This document shows, one piece after another, positions 1 to 8,088 of a DNA stretch of 64,000 nt. Below the pieces are notes generated by a model, which did no database searches, was not told the DNA's origin, and worked only from the letters and a program-made list of their open reading frames with translations. Position numbers and translations under genes: made by a program. Source of the DNA: Pleionea litopenaei (GTDB lineage: Bacteria; Pseudomonadota; Gammaproteobacteria; Enterobacterales; Kangiellaceae); the NCBI RefSeq assembly GCF_031198435.1, contig NZ_CP133548.1:1614501-1678500 (forward strand), given 5' to 3'. Position 1 is the stretch's first letter, and the number at the start of each line of letters is the position of its first letter.

Positions 1-102
1 CGAATACCTGCGATGTCCCTACCAAGAGTGATCGAGGTTCAGTTATTAGTAACACATACGTTATGCGACTTCATCGACAATAGTTTATTCGGAGAAATTT
101 AA
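1..102 (+). CDS. diaA: C-terminal end of DiaA/GmhA-like SIS-domain protein (partial)
   Basis: Frame 1 is open from the window edge to a TAA at 100-102. The 33 residues resemble the end of DiaA (phosphoheptose isomerase-like SIS protein that binds DnaA): a PRVIEVQLL helix, then a CDFIDNSLF stretch matching the family's CDxIDNTLF tail. The stop overlaps the next ATG (TAATG), so the two genes are probably cotranscribed. diaA followed by a BON lipoprotein is the usual gammaproteobacterial order. The 5' part lies outside the window. Confidence 0.75.
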   Translation, partial: RIPAMSLPRVIEVQLLVTHTLCDFIDNSLFGEI

Positions 103-656
103 TGATTAAACAATTCACGCCTTTACTTATAGCGACGCTGATCCTTTCAGGTTGTGCCGTGTCAAATAATCAAAGTGAGGGACCAAAAACGCGTCGAGAT
201 ATGGCGACGGTCATAGCGGATGAGCAATTAGAGCTGGATGCGATTAAAGCGGTATTCGACAGCGATGAATTATGGTCTAAAAGCGATATAGACATTGTGA
301 GCTTTAACAAAACTGTCCTATTAGTTGGTCAAACCCCAACGGCAAGCCTTAAGCAAAAAGCTGACAGCTTGGTTAAAAGCATACCGGGAGTTAAGCGTGT
401 ATTTAATGAAATTCGCGTCGCTGCGCCAACCAGTACACTGACTTATTTGGGCGATCTCAGCATTACATCGAAAGTAAAAACCGCTTTGTTCATCGATGAC
501 AATCTTGATTCAGCAAAAATAAAAGTAGTGACCGAAGACAGTGAAGTATTTTTAATGGGCCTTATTTCTAAGGAAGAAGCAGATAAGGCAATTTCGATTA
601 CGCGAAATGTCTCTGGTGTTAAACGCGTTATTCAAGCTTTTGAGATCGTTAAGTAA
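102..656 (+). CDS. dolP: BON-domain outer-membrane lipoprotein (DolP/YraP-like)
   Basis: The 184-residue protein has a lipoprotein signal peptide with a lipobox ending LSGC, so the mature N-terminus should be acylated Cys18. Two BON domains follow, at roughly residues 45-110 and 115-184, with the typical 'V.L.G.' strand and 'GVKRV' turn pattern in each (VLLVGQ...GVKRVFNE, VFLMGL...GVKRVIQA). DolP-type proteins bind anionic phospholipid at the inner face of the outer membrane and support envelope integrity. The start overlaps the diaA stop by one base. The last codons lie in a palindrome shared with the convergent sspB gene. Confidence 0.88.
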   Translation: MIKQFTPLLIATLILSGCAVSNNQSEGPKTRRDMATVIADEQLELDAIKAVFDSDELWSKSDIDIVSFNKTVLLVGQTPTASLKQKADSLVKSIPGVKRVFNEIRVAAPTSTLTYLGDLSITSKVKTALFIDDNLDSAKIKVVTEDSEVFLMGLISKEEADKAISITRNVSGVKRVIQAFEIVK

Positions 657-675
657 GCGGTGCCGCTTACTTAAC
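648..675. terminator. Perfect 13-bp inverted repeat spanning both stop codons of convergent genes
   Basis: Bases 648-660 and 663-675 are exact reverse complements around a 2-nt centre. The dolP stop (654-656) and the sspB stop (667-669) both lie inside it, so both genes end with the same codons, GTT AAG TAA. It would form a stable hairpin in either transcript and probably ends or protects both mRNAs. There is no long T-tract, so Rho-independent termination is uncertain. Confidence 0.5.
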
Positions 676-1173
676 GACTTTCAAGTGAGAGCGTTTTCTC
701 GTCGAAGACTTAGCGCTTTTTTCGTTACCTTGCTCACCCGTTGTTTCATTAAGGTGATTGGTGTCTTCTTGAATGGCGCTTTCTGAAGTGACGCTTTCTG
801 AGGTGACATTTTGAATGTTTGAATCACCAAATTCGGCAGGCTCATCTTCTTGATATTCTTCGACGGGAAACGCCATTCCTTGAGCATTTTCTCGGGCAAT
901 AATAGCCAAGATTGCCGCTACAGGAACTCTGATAACCCGCGCTACGCCTGAAAAACGCGCATTAAAATGCACTTCTTCATTTTCTAATACTAAACCCTGT
1001 ACGGCATGTGGCGAGACATTGAGTACGATTTCACCGTTGTTAACATGCTCACGAGGAACTTGAACGCCAGGATAGTCCGCATTAACAATTAAATGCGGAG
1101 TTCCTTGATTGTCTAAAATCCACTCATACAAGGCGCGTATGAGATAAGGCTTGTTACTGCTAAAATCAGCCAT
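667..1173 (-). CDS. sspB: ClpXP specificity-enhancing factor SspB
   Basis: At 168 residues this is SspB, the adaptor that tethers ssrA-tagged and other substrates to ClpXP. The N-terminal ~110 residues hold the substrate-binding fold, with the family stretches 'KPYLIRALYEWILDN' and 'HAVQGL'. An acidic, Ser/Thr-rich linker of about 45 residues follows. The extreme C-terminus HLKVVK is the XB motif (LRVVK in E. coli) that binds the ClpX zinc-binding domain. It follows sspA with a TAATG stop/start overlap, as in most gammaproteobacteria, so the pair is translationally coupled. Confidence 0.95.
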   Translation of the reverse strand: MADFSSNKPYLIRALYEWILDNQGTPHLIVNADYPGVQVPREHVNNGEIVLNVSPHAVQGLVLENEEVHFNARFSGVARVIRVPVAAILAIIARENAQGMAFPVEEYQEDEPAEFGDSNIQNVTSESVTSESAIQEDTNHLNETTGEQGNEKSAKSSTRKRSHLKVVK

Positions 1174-1814
1174 TAGATATCGTTTAACTCTCGCTCTGTC
1201 GAAGTCAGACTCGCTTGAAATGAGTCTCTCTCAAACAACCGCTCCATATATCCTTGAACTTCTTTGGCGCCACGACCAGTCAACTCAATGTCCATCGACT
1301 TAAGTCGCCACAATAAAGGAGCTAAGCAACAGTCAACTAAAGAAAACTCTTCGCTTAAAAAGTATGGCGTTTCATGAAACACGGGCGCTAAAGTAATTAA
1401 GCTTTCTTTTAACTCTTTGCGAGCACGCTCAACTTCTTTCTCTTTACCCCGATTAATAACATTAACCAAGCTGTACCAATCTTTTTCGACTCGATGCATC
1501 ATTAAACGTGAACGAGCGCGGGCAACTGGATAAACAGGCATTAGAGGAGGATGTGGAAAACGCTCATCCAAATACTCCATGATAATTCGCGCTTCGAACA
1601 AGACTAATTCTCGGTCAACTAACGTGGGTACTGTGTTATACGGATTTAGATCCATTAAGTCTTCCGGCTTGTTTTCGTCGGTCACTTCAATGGTCTCAAA
1701 ATTGACGCCCTTCTCAGCCAACACAATACGGACTTGATGACTGTAGATGTCATCAGCGCCAGAGTACATAGTCATTAAGGAACGTTTGGCTACAACTGCC
1801 ATGGTATTCTCCAA
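1173..1814 (-). CDS. sspA: Stringent starvation protein A (GST-fold RNAP-associated)
   Basis: The 213-residue protein has a thioredoxin-like N-terminal half (SLMTMYSGADDIYSHQVRIVLAEKG) and an all-helical GST C-terminal half. 'NPYNTVPTLVDRELVLFEARIIMEYLDERFPHPPLMP' is the SspA signature containing the PHP loop. SspA lacks GST activity and binds the sigma70-RNA polymerase holoenzyme during starvation and stress. It lies downstream of petABC, the classical petABC-sspAB order, with its own leader of about 50 bp after a hairpin at 1840-1861. Confidence 0.95.
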   Translation of the reverse strand: MENTMAVVAKRSLMTMYSGADDIYSHQVRIVLAEKGVNFETIEVTDENKPEDLMDLNPYNTVPTLVDRELVLFEARIIMEYLDERFPHPPLMPVYPVARARSRLMMHRVEKDWYSLVNVINRGKEKEVERARKELKESLITLAPVFHETPYFLSEEFSLVDCCLAPLLWRLKSMDIELTGRGAKEVQGYMERLFERDSFQASLTSTERELNDI

Positions 1815-1839
1815 ACAAAAATTACAGAGCTAATTAGTA

Positions 1840-1861
1840 AAGCCGCCCAAGTCGGCGGCTT
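1840..1861 (-). terminator. Hairpin between petC and sspA
   Basis: An 8-bp GC-rich stem (1840-1847 with 1854-1861) and 6-nt loop lie directly after the petC stop on the minus strand, followed by a broken T-tract. It looks like a weak or partial terminator that would let some bc1 transcripts run into sspA-sspB. Confidence 0.5.
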
Positions 1862-1867
1862 CAATAA

Positions 1868-2572
1868 CTAGTGGATATCTTTCCAGTATTCCTTTTTCAA
1901 GAAATAAGCAAGTACAAAGAACACTAAGATAAAGAGAAGAACATAGACGCCTAAAGATTGGCGCTTAAGTTTCGCTGGCTCGCCAACATACTCTAAAAAG
2001 TTAACTAAGTCGCGAATCGCTATGTCGTACTCTTCTGGTGAAAGAGAGCCCTCAGAAATTAGCGCCAAGTCACCCTCTTCACTCAAATACTGCATTCCTT
2101 GAAGCGGCTCTAAAACATGCGGCATACCTACATCAGGAAATACCGTGTTGTTAACGCCGTAAGGACGAGTTTCATCTTTGTAAAATGCTCGTAAATAGTT
2201 GTAAAGCCAATCTACACCACGGTAACGAGCAATCAAACTTAAGTCAGGAGGAGCTGCACCGAACCAAATCTCTGCATTCTTTTTTGGCATCGCAGACGTC
2301 ATTAAGTCGCCTGGTTTAGAGCCATCAAAAATCAGGTTTTGAGTAAGGACTTCTTCTGGAATATTAAGATCTTCGGCCATACGCTTGTAACGAGAAAACT
2401 CAACGCCATGGCACCCCATACAATAGTTCATATATAAGGCTGCGCCACGTTGCAATGAAGCGTTATCGGTTAAACGATTATTTGCCGGATCGTTTGGTTT
2501 GTAGTCACCACCACCAGCTGCCACAGCAGCTAATGATAGCGAAGCCAAGAATGTCGCAATTATTTTTTTCAT
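1868..2572 (-). CDS. petC: Ubiquinol-cytochrome c reductase, cytochrome c1
   Basis: The 234-residue membrane-anchored c-type cytochrome of complex III has an N-terminal signal peptide. A CMGCH haem-binding motif (C51-H55) attaches haem c. A downstream MPHVLEP segment carries the probable Met axial ligand. One C-terminal membrane anchor (GVYVLLFILVFFVLAYFL) ends in a short basic tail. It passes electrons from the Rieske centre to soluble cytochrome c in the periplasm. The start overlaps the petB stop by one base (TAATG). Confidence 0.96.
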   Translation of the reverse strand: MKKIIATFLASLSLAAVAAGGGDYKPNDPANNRLTDNASLQRGAALYMNYCMGCHGVEFSRYKRMAEDLNIPEEVLTQNLIFDGSKPGDLMTSAMPKKNAEIWFGAAPPDLSLIARYRGVDWLYNYLRAFYKDETRPYGVNNTVFPDVGMPHVLEPLQGMQYLSEEGDLALISEGSLSPEEYDIAIRDLVNFLEYVGEPAKLKRQSLGVYVLLFILVFFVLAYFLKKEYWKDIH

Positions 2573-3792
2573 TAGTGCGTTACCCTCTCTGGAACTGGTT
2601 TAGTTTTATCGAACTTGTGATAAACCATCAAGAAACCGAAGAACAAGAAGTAGTACACAGTACAAATTCGAGCAAGCAGAGTAAATGTATCACTTGGTGG
2701 CTTCATTCCAAGGTACCCAAGAACGACAAAGGCGACAACGAAAAGTGCCAACGCTATTTTGAACAGTGGCCCTTTGTAACGTATTGACTTTACTGGGCTT
2801 CGATCTAACCATGGCATGAAGAACAAGACCACGATAGAAAGGCCCATCAATATAACGCCGCCTTCCATATTAGGGACCGCTCTCAAGACTGAATAAAACG
2901 GAGTAAAGTACCAAACGGGAGCAATATGCTCAGGTGTTTTCAAGTTGTTAGCCGGGGTAAAGTTTGGCGGCTCTAAGAAATAACCACCACCTTCTGGGAA
3001 GTAGAAGATAACCATACAGAACAAGAACAAGAAGCCAGCAACACCAACAATATCTTTCACTGTGTAGTACGGGTGGAATGGAATACCATCAAGAGGGATG
3101 CCATTGGCATCTTTGTTCTTCTTAATTTCTATGCCATCAGGGTTATTCGATCCTACTGCATGAAGTGCAACAATGTGTAAGAACACCATTAGCAATAGCG
3201 CGATTGGCAATGCAACCACGTGCAATGCGAAGAAACGGTTTAGCGTAGCACCAGAAATTAAGTAATCACCACGAATCCAAGTGACTAATTCTTCGCCATA
3301 AACTGGAACAGCATTGAACAGGTTAATGATAACTTGTGCACCCCAGTAAGACATATTACCCCAAGGTAACAAGTAACCCATAAAGGCTTCTGCCATCAAC
3401 AGCACAAAAATAACCATACCAAATAGCCAGACAAGCTCTCGAGGCTTTCGGTAGGAGCCGTACAACATGCCACGGAACATATGCATATAGACGACTAGAA
3501 AGAACGCTGACGCTCCCGTTGAATGCATGTAACGCAATAACCAACCATAAGGTACGTCACGCATAATGTATTCTACCGATGCATAAGCAAGTTCTGCTGA
3601 GGGATTGTAGTGCATGGTTAACCAGATACCGGTTAACAATTGGTTAACGAGTACTAGCAAGGCTAATGAGCCAAAGAAATACCAAAAGTTAAAGTTTTTC
3701 GGTGCGTAGTATTCCGCTAAGTGTTCATTCCAAACTTTCGTTGCTGGAAAGCGGTCATCTATCCACTGCATAAATTGTTGTGCGCGAGTCAT
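2572..3792 (-). CDS. petB: Ubiquinol-cytochrome c reductase, cytochrome b
   Basis: The 406-residue integral membrane subunit of complex III has about eight hydrophobic segments. The two haem-ligating helices carry paired histidines (RYMHSTGASAFFLVVYMHMF and LHVVALPIALLLMVFLHIV). The Qo-site loop has PVWY where mitochondrial proteins have PEWY, which is the usual gammaproteobacterial form. It holds haems bL and bH and both quinone sites. One-base TAATG overlaps on both sides couple petA, petB and petC. Confidence 0.97.
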   Translation of the reverse strand: MTRAQQFMQWIDDRFPATKVWNEHLAEYYAPKNFNFWYFFGSLALLVLVNQLLTGIWLTMHYNPSAELAYASVEYIMRDVPYGWLLRYMHSTGASAFFLVVYMHMFRGMLYGSYRKPRELVWLFGMVIFVLLMAEAFMGYLLPWGNMSYWGAQVIINLFNAVPVYGEELVTWIRGDYLISGATLNRFFALHVVALPIALLLMVFLHIVALHAVGSNNPDGIEIKKNKDANGIPLDGIPFHPYYTVKDIVGVAGFLFLFCMVIFYFPEGGGYFLEPPNFTPANNLKTPEHIAPVWYFTPFYSVLRAVPNMEGGVILMGLSIVVLFFMPWLDRSPVKSIRYKGPLFKIALALFVVAFVVLGYLGMKPPSDTFTLLARICTVYYFLFFGFLMVYHKFDKTKPVPERVTH

Positions 3793-4376
3793 TAGGCAGC
3801 TCCTTGATCAACACCGATAACTATCGTGTTTTCGTCTTTATAACTGTAAGGAGGGACTTCTAAATTATCATTTGCAGGTACGTTACTGAACACGCGACCA
3901 GCCATATCAAACTTAGAGCCGTGACAAGGACAAAAGAAACCTGCCCCTTCTTCTGGCGATAGCTCTTTCTTTTGCTGCGGTACACATCCTAAATGCGTAC
4001 AAATTCCGATTACAACTAATATATCGTCGCGAATTGAGCGATAAATTCCAGTGATATAATCAGGTTGTTTTACGGTCTCTTTGGTCGACTCAGGATCTTT
4101 GAGAAGATCGCCAATTTGCTTTAATTTTTCTAAGCTTTCTTGCGAGCGTTTTAAAATGAAAATAGGCTTGCCGCGCCATTCTGCACGTATTGCTTGCCCA
4201 GGCTTCATTTTGCCCACATTAACTTCTACTGGTGCACCAGCCGCTTCTGCGCGGGCACTTGGTGACCAAGATTTTACGAAAGGCACGGCTACCCCTACTG
4301 CCCCTACTGCTCCAACGGCAGAAGTAGACCATAGAAGGAAGCGGCGGCGGCCACTATCGACTCCGTCTTTACTCAT
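3792..4376 (-). CDS. petA: Ubiquinol-cytochrome c reductase, Rieske iron-sulfur subunit
   Basis: The Rieske protein carries the [2Fe-2S] ligands in CTHLGC and CPCHGS. The N-terminus has a twin-arginine signal (SGRRRF) followed by a membrane anchor. The frame is open upstream to a TTG at 4406, but the ATG at 4376 is preferred: GGGGAG sits 9 nt upstream and the protein then begins MSKDGVDSGRRRF, the usual family start (194 residues). This is the first gene of petABC. A TTGTAA-17-TATGAT promoter-like element lies upstream. Confidence 0.95.
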   Translation of the reverse strand: MSKDGVDSGRRRFLLWSTSAVGAVGAVGVAVPFVKSWSPSARAEAAGAPVEVNVGKMKPGQAIRAEWRGKPIFILKRSQESLEKLKQIGDLLKDPESTKETVKQPDYITGIYRSIRDDILVVIGICTHLGCVPQQKKELSPEEGAGFFCPCHGSKFDMAGRVFSNVPANDNLEVPPYSYKDENTIVIGVDQGAA

Positions 4377-4484
4377 GCGGATTGTCTCCCCATCGGACAT
4401 CTTCAATTATGATGAATGTGATTATTGTTTTCGAAAACTTTTTAATCGACCCCAACCGCTTGCCGGAGCCTGCCAAACGGCGAA

Positions 4485-4513
4485 ATCATATAGAAAAAGC
4501 CCAGTTTTTACAA
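4485..4513 (-). promoter_or_regulatory. Candidate sigma70 promoter for petABC
   Basis: On the minus strand, TTGTAA (4508-4513) and TATGAT (4485-4490) are separated by 17 bp, about 100 bp upstream of the preferred petA start. Both hexamers are imperfect matches to consensus. No operator repeat was recognised. Confidence 0.45.
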
Positions 4514-4616
4514 GGAATATACTTTTTTTGCATGATAACTGATTGTTTTTAAAACAGATTTATTCGAAAAAAATTTTAACTTGCGATGTAGCAGGGTATT
4601 TTGAGCAGGCATAAAA

Positions 4617-4642
4617 AAGCGCCCGAAATACTTCGGGCGCTT
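4617..4642 (-). terminator. Rho-independent terminator of rplM-rpsI
   Basis: An 11-bp perfect stem (4617-4627 with 4632-4642) with a 4-nt loop is followed on the minus strand by TTTTTTAT. It lies 28 bp after the rpsI stop. Confidence 0.85.
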
Positions 4643-4669
4643 TCCTGCAAAGCCAAGAGATAAAACGAA

Positions 4670-5059
4670 TTAACGTTTAGAGAACTGAGGACGTTTACGA
4701 GCTTTATGAAGACCAACTTTCTTACGTTCAACTTCACGAGCGTCACGTGTTACAAAGCCAGCGCGACGTAGATCACCACGTAACTCTTCGTTGTAATTCA
4801 TCAATGCACGAGTGATACCGTGACGAATTGCACCTGCTTGTCCAGTATTCCCGCCACCAGCAACAGTCACGTGAATATCAAATTGTTCTAGAGTTTCAGT
4901 CAACTCAAGTGGCTGACGAACAACCATTCGAGACGTTTCACGACCAAAATATTCGTCAATAGGACGACCATTAATAGTAATGGCGCCAGAGCCTTGACGT
5001 AAGAATACTCGTGCGGTCGAGCTTTTACGACGACCGGTACCGTAATATTGTTCTGCCAT
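4670..5059 (-). CDS. rpsI: 30S ribosomal protein S9
   Basis: At 129 residues this is full length for S9. It begins with the [15 protein letters not shown] signature and ends KRPQFSKR, the basic tail that reaches the P-site tRNA on the 30S head. It lies 14 bp downstream of rplM in the conserved rplM-rpsI operon and is followed by a strong terminator. Confidence 0.98.
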   Translation of the reverse strand: MAEQYYGTGRRKSSTARVFLRQGSGAITINGRPIDEYFGRETSRMVVRQPLELTETLEQFDIHVTVAGGGNTGQAGAIRHGITRALMNYNEELRGDLRRAGFVTRDAREVERKKVGLHKARKRPQFSKR

Positions 5060-5073
5060 CTTCTGATACCTTC

Positions 5074-5502
5074 TTATACGTTCAATTCTTTAGGTTGCTG
5101 AGCTGCATGTGTATGCTCAGGACCTACAAATACGCGCAGTTTCTTAAACATTGCACGACCCAAAGGGCTGCGTGGCAACATGCCTTTAACTGCATTTTGG
5201 ATGATTCGCTCAGGAGCGCGCTCACGTAGCTTGTCCAAAGTCATTGAACGCAAACCGCCTGGGTATTCGCTGTGACGGTGGTAAGTTTTTGCAGTTTCTT
5301 TGTTACCAGTCACTGCTACTTTCTCAGCGTTTACAACGATGATGTAATCACCGGTATCAATATGAGGCGTGTATTCAGCTTTGTGCTTTCCGCGCAAACG
5401 GCGCGCAATTTCAGTTGCAAGACGACCTAGGGTCTTGCCTTCAGCGTCGACTACGTACCAGTCGCGCTTTACAGATTCAGGTTTTGCAGTAAATGTTCTC
5501 AT
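5074..5502 (-). CDS. rplM: 50S ribosomal protein L13
   Basis: This 142-residue protein is full length for L13, with the characteristic '[23 protein letters not shown]' and '[19 protein letters not shown]' segments. It is an early-binding 23S rRNA protein and the first gene of rplM-rpsI. A well-placed promoter lies about 100 bp upstream, leaving a leader long enough for the autoregulation known for L13 in E. coli. No specific leader structure was verified here. Confidence 0.98.
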   Translation of the reverse strand: MRTFTAKPESVKRDWYVVDAEGKTLGRLATEIARRLRGKHKAEYTPHIDTGDYIIVVNAEKVAVTGNKETAKTYHRHSEYPGGLRSMTLDKLRERAPERIIQNAVKGMLPRSPLGRAMFKKLRVFVGPEHTHAAQQPKELNV

Positions 5503-5592
5503 TGTCTCTTAGCTCCCAAAAGGGCTTTGCTGTTTTCCTAGTCCAACCTCAAAACTCAAGGAAGGATTATGGGCTTCTAAAAAGGAGCGCGA

Positions 5593-5621
5593 ATTTTACA
5601 GAAAGCGCCGACCAGATACAA
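5593..5621 (-). promoter_or_regulatory. Probable sigma70 promoter of rplM-rpsI
   Basis: On the minus strand, TTGTAT (5616-5621) and TAAAAT (5593-5598) are separated by exactly 17 bp, about 90 bp upstream of the rplM start. Confidence 0.6.
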
Positions 5622-5975
5622 GCCTTTTAATTAATAAATATCAATAGCCTCCCACGCCAATAATGACGGGGGTTTGCTCTACTATCACAGGGTGTCTGCC
5701 ATTACTTTTTAAGGTTATCGAAGAAACAACCTCTTTCTAACAGCGTAACTCTAAATTTACTGCGTCACATCACCTCGTTTCGAGGCTAGACACAAGCACA
5801 TGAATGAGAATCACTCTCAATATGAAGAATTCCTGCAGATTGTCGATACTCGCCGCGCATTATACCGAGAGATCTCACGCCTTAATAGGTAAATTTAACA
5901 AGCCAAGTCATATTTATCTAAATAAGAAGTGTTCAACCGAGCGACTGGCCAACACGAAGTAGCCTATCTAGGCTC

Positions 5976-6035
5976 AATGAATACTCACTCAGAGAATGCT
6001 CTAACAGAGAATACTCACTAAGAGAGTACTGACTT
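5976..6035. repeat. Imperfect 15-bp tandem repeat, 4 units
   Basis: Consecutive 15-bp units at 5976, 5991, 6006 and 6021 share a degenerate AGAGAATACTCACTA-like pattern. The units are diverged but stay in phase. Confidence 0.6.
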
Positions 6036-6252
6036 GGGGTATAGTCGCTTATTAAATGTCGTGGGCTTAAAAAATAACAAGGCAACCTTCAGCTAACTTC
6101 TCTTTCCTAATCTTCAATTCAACATCTCATCGATCTGACATAGGCACTTCCACAAGGTCATAAACTCACCGCTAACCTGTTCGAGACAGAAGTAATCCCT
6201 TTGCAATCTCTGAACAGCCAGAATTGGTTTGAAGGTATTGGTTTAACTGACT

Positions 6253-6322
6253 CATTAAGAAGGTATCCTTTAGAAGATATCATTTAGAAGATATCATTTA
6301 GAAAGTGTCCGTTTGAACGTAT
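6253..6322. repeat. Imperfect 14-bp tandem repeat, 5 units
   Basis: Units of exactly 14 bp start at 6253, 6267, 6281, 6295 and 6309 with consensus near CATTTAGAAGATAT. The second and third units differ by a single base, and the outer units are more diverged. Confidence 0.75.
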
Positions 6323-6710
6323 CGGCTTAAAAAAATACCTTCGATGACACCAACTGCCTTACTCCACATTCGGGCTAATGACATCAGTGTCCGCCAAGTG
6401 CGATTGCTCGCGTTAAAATTACGACTAAGGTATTACCGCTATCCTGATAAACGAATCACTAGGCACCCTTGATTGGACTCGTATTTTTTAGGTTTGCTTA
6501 AGCGTAAAACTGACATTCGAAGCGTTCGCTTGAACCTTAGTTCCTATTGAACCGTAATTTTCTGCATCATTTCGCCTAAAAACTTTGCTCATCATAAAAT
6601 CACCTATGGCTCAAAGTTATCGACAGAATCATAAGAAAACCTCCGCAAACGCAAAAAAACTGCAAAAAAAGCGCTTTTTTAGTTAAATCCCCTTTATTTA
6701 ATGCTCATTT

Positions 6711-6719
6711 TGGTATAAA
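6711..6719 (+). promoter_or_regulatory. Candidate extended -10 promoter for the HU-like gene
   Basis: TGGTATAAA is an extended -10 (TGn plus TATAAA) 75 bp upstream of the ATG. No good -35 is visible, as expected for extended -10 promoters. Confidence 0.4.
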
Positions 6720-6793
6720 AGTTTTGTTGACTAAACGTGGACTAAACCCCACAAAAATAACTTAAATCAACCATAGACAAGGGGCTTTGAATT

Positions 6794-7303
6794 ATGGCTG
6801 TTAAAAAGAAGAAGGCGCCAGCGAAAAAGAAAGCGGCTGCTAAAAAATCTCCAGCAAAAAAAGTAGCGGCAAAAAAAGCACCCGCTAAAAAGGCAGCGGC
6901 TAAGAAGTCACCTGCTAAAAAAGCGGCAGCGAAAAAATCTCCAGCGAAGAAAGCAGCACCGGCTAAGGCTCCAGCGGCTAAAAAAACCACCGCTGTAAAA
7001 GAGCGTTACAACAAATCTCAAATGCTTAATGAGATCGCTGAAAATACTGAACTAAGCAGAAAGCAAGTGTCTTCAGTTATCGACGAGTTATCGGATATCA
7101 TCGAGCGCCATATCAAGAAACGTGCTTGTGGTGAGTTTGTCATGCCAGGCTTGTTCAAAGTTCAAACGGTTCGCAAACCGGCCACTAAAGCCCGTAAAGG
7201 TATCAACCCATTTACTGGTGAAGAGACTGTATTTAAGGCAAAGCCAGCACGCACAGTCGTCAAGGTTCGTCCTCTTAAAAAGCTTAAAGAAATGGCTGAA
7301 TAA
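6794..7303 (+). CDS. HU/IHF-family DNA-binding protein with histone H1-like lysine-rich N-terminal tail
   Basis: The 169-residue protein is in two parts. Residues 1-72 are almost only Lys, Ala, Pro and Ser in repeats of the type AAKKSPAKK, like eukaryotic histone H1 tails and bacterial AlgP/HctB-type proteins. Residues ~73-169 form an HU-like domain (NKSQMLNEIAENTELSRKQV, helical dimerisation region, then GEFVMPGLFKVQTVRKPATKARKGINPFTGE with the HU-type arm). It probably binds and compacts DNA in the nucleoid, with the tail adding non-specific affinity. It is monocistronic, with an extended -10 element upstream and a strong terminator downstream. Confidence 0.88.
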   Translation: MAVKKKKAPAKKKAAAKKSPAKKVAAKKAPAKKAAAKKSPAKKAAAKKSPAKKAAPAKAPAAKKTTAVKERYNKSQMLNEIAENTELSRKQVSSVIDELSDIIERHIKKRACGEFVMPGLFKVQTVRKPATKARKGINPFTGEETVFKAKPARTVVKVRPLKKLKEMAE

Positions 7304-7339
7304 TCGATTTAGTCACCAAGCGCTTAAGTATCAAATAAG

Positions 7340-7367
7340 AAAAAAGGAGGCCTCAGCCTCCTTTTTT
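7340..7367. terminator. Bidirectional Rho-independent terminator
   Basis: A 12-bp stem (7340-7351 with 7356-7367) with a CTCA loop has A-runs on the left and T-runs on the right. It therefore serves both the HU-like gene (+) and the convergent TonB-like gene (-). Confidence 0.85.
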
Positions 7368-7389
7368 CTTTGTCAGTGAACTTTATTAA

Positions 7390-8010
7390 TTAACTCTCTA
7401 AGTCAAAGTTCAAGGTAACACTTTGAGTCCCAGCTTGAGCTGATAGCTCCTGTTCATCCCCTTTAAAGCGCCATTTATAAACAGCACGAAGTGCTGCACT
7501 GTCAAAAACGCCTTTAGGTTTAGAGTCAACCACGCTCGCCTCGATCACCTGACCTTGATGATTCACGGTAAATTCAACAATAACATAACCTTCAAGACCT
7601 TTAATTCGAGCATCCGTCGGATAAATAGGGGTGACTCTTGAGGCAAAAGACAGGCCGTTGTGCGTACCCGTCGACGGTATGCCGTCTAAGTCTAACGATA
7701 CGTCTGTACTGTTTGGAACCGTGCTCGCGATCGTATTCGGTAATCGAACCAGCTCTAAGGGTTCAGTCACCGAGTTATCCGTTGTTCTGTTCGGTATTTC
7801 AATCTCTTCGGGCTTTTCGGGTTTTGGCTTTTCTTCTTTAATAACAGGACGAGACTTCGTCGCTGCTTCACGTTCACTTATCAGTGGACCATAATCGATT
7901 GGTGGATACACCTTACCTTCTACGAACTTTGCAGACACCAATTGACTCATTAATAGCAGTAAGCCTAAAACAACACTTCCACCAAATAACATAGACCCCA
8001 ATCTTCGCAT
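7390..8010 (-). CDS. TonB-family energy transducer
   Basis: The 206-residue protein has an N-terminal membrane segment (GSVVLGLLLLMSQLV), a short Pro/Glu/Lys-rich periplasmic linker (about residues 52-72), and a C-terminal TonB domain at ~115-206 (VTPIYPTDARIKGLEGYVIVEFTVNHQGQVIEASVVDS...ALRAVYKWRF). TonB proteins use the ExbBD proton-driven motor to open outer-membrane receptors. The linker is short and ExbB/ExbD are not adjacent, so it may be a TonB2-like or dedicated transducer. A TonB-dependent receptor lies elsewhere in the window (24772-27312), but nothing ties the two together. Confidence 0.85.
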   Translation of the reverse strand: MRRLGSMLFGGSVVLGLLLLMSQLVSAKFVEGKVYPPIDYGPLISEREAATKSRPVIKEEKPKPEKPEEIEIPNRTTDNSVTEPLELVRLPNTIASTVPNSTDVSLDLDGIPSTGTHNGLSFASRVTPIYPTDARIKGLEGYVIVEFTVNHQGQVIEASVVDSKPKGVFDSAALRAVYKWRFKGDEQELSAQAGTQSVTLNFDLES

Positions 8011-8088
8011 AATGAACGTCCTCTCTTTTTGTTAGTATTCACACTAACTATCAACGAACTCACAATGCAAAGTGGTCTAACTCGACGC

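Larger units (their letters stand above)
5622..6710. other. Long gene-free region with short tandem repeats
   Basis: No convincing gene was found here between the rplM promoter and the HU-like gene. It holds two tandem-repeat tracts (5976-6035 and 6253-6322, listed separately). It also has a TGAGA-ATCAC-TCTCA inverted repeat (5805-5819) that resembles half of a Fur box, an A6-GCGC-T6 palindrome at 6665-6680, and two short ATG frames (5800-5892, 30 codons; 6606-6686, 26 codons, basic). Neither short frame has a clear ribosome binding site, so I do not call them genes. Confidence 0.5.

Noticed and set aside
5805-5819. Fur-binding site
   Set aside because: The TGAGA-N5-TCTCA repeat resembles a Fur half-pattern, but no gene starts just downstream that would be iron-controlled.
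5800-5892. A 30-codon gene starting MNENHSQYEEFLQIV
   Set aside because: It looks protein-like, but has no ribosome binding site, no partner and lies in repeat-rich intergenic DNA; left as an observation only.
6742-6990. Minus-strand Ala/Phe-rich reading frame
   Set aside because: It is the mirror of the lysine-rich tail of the HU-like gene; the composition is forced by AAG/GCG codons on the other strand.
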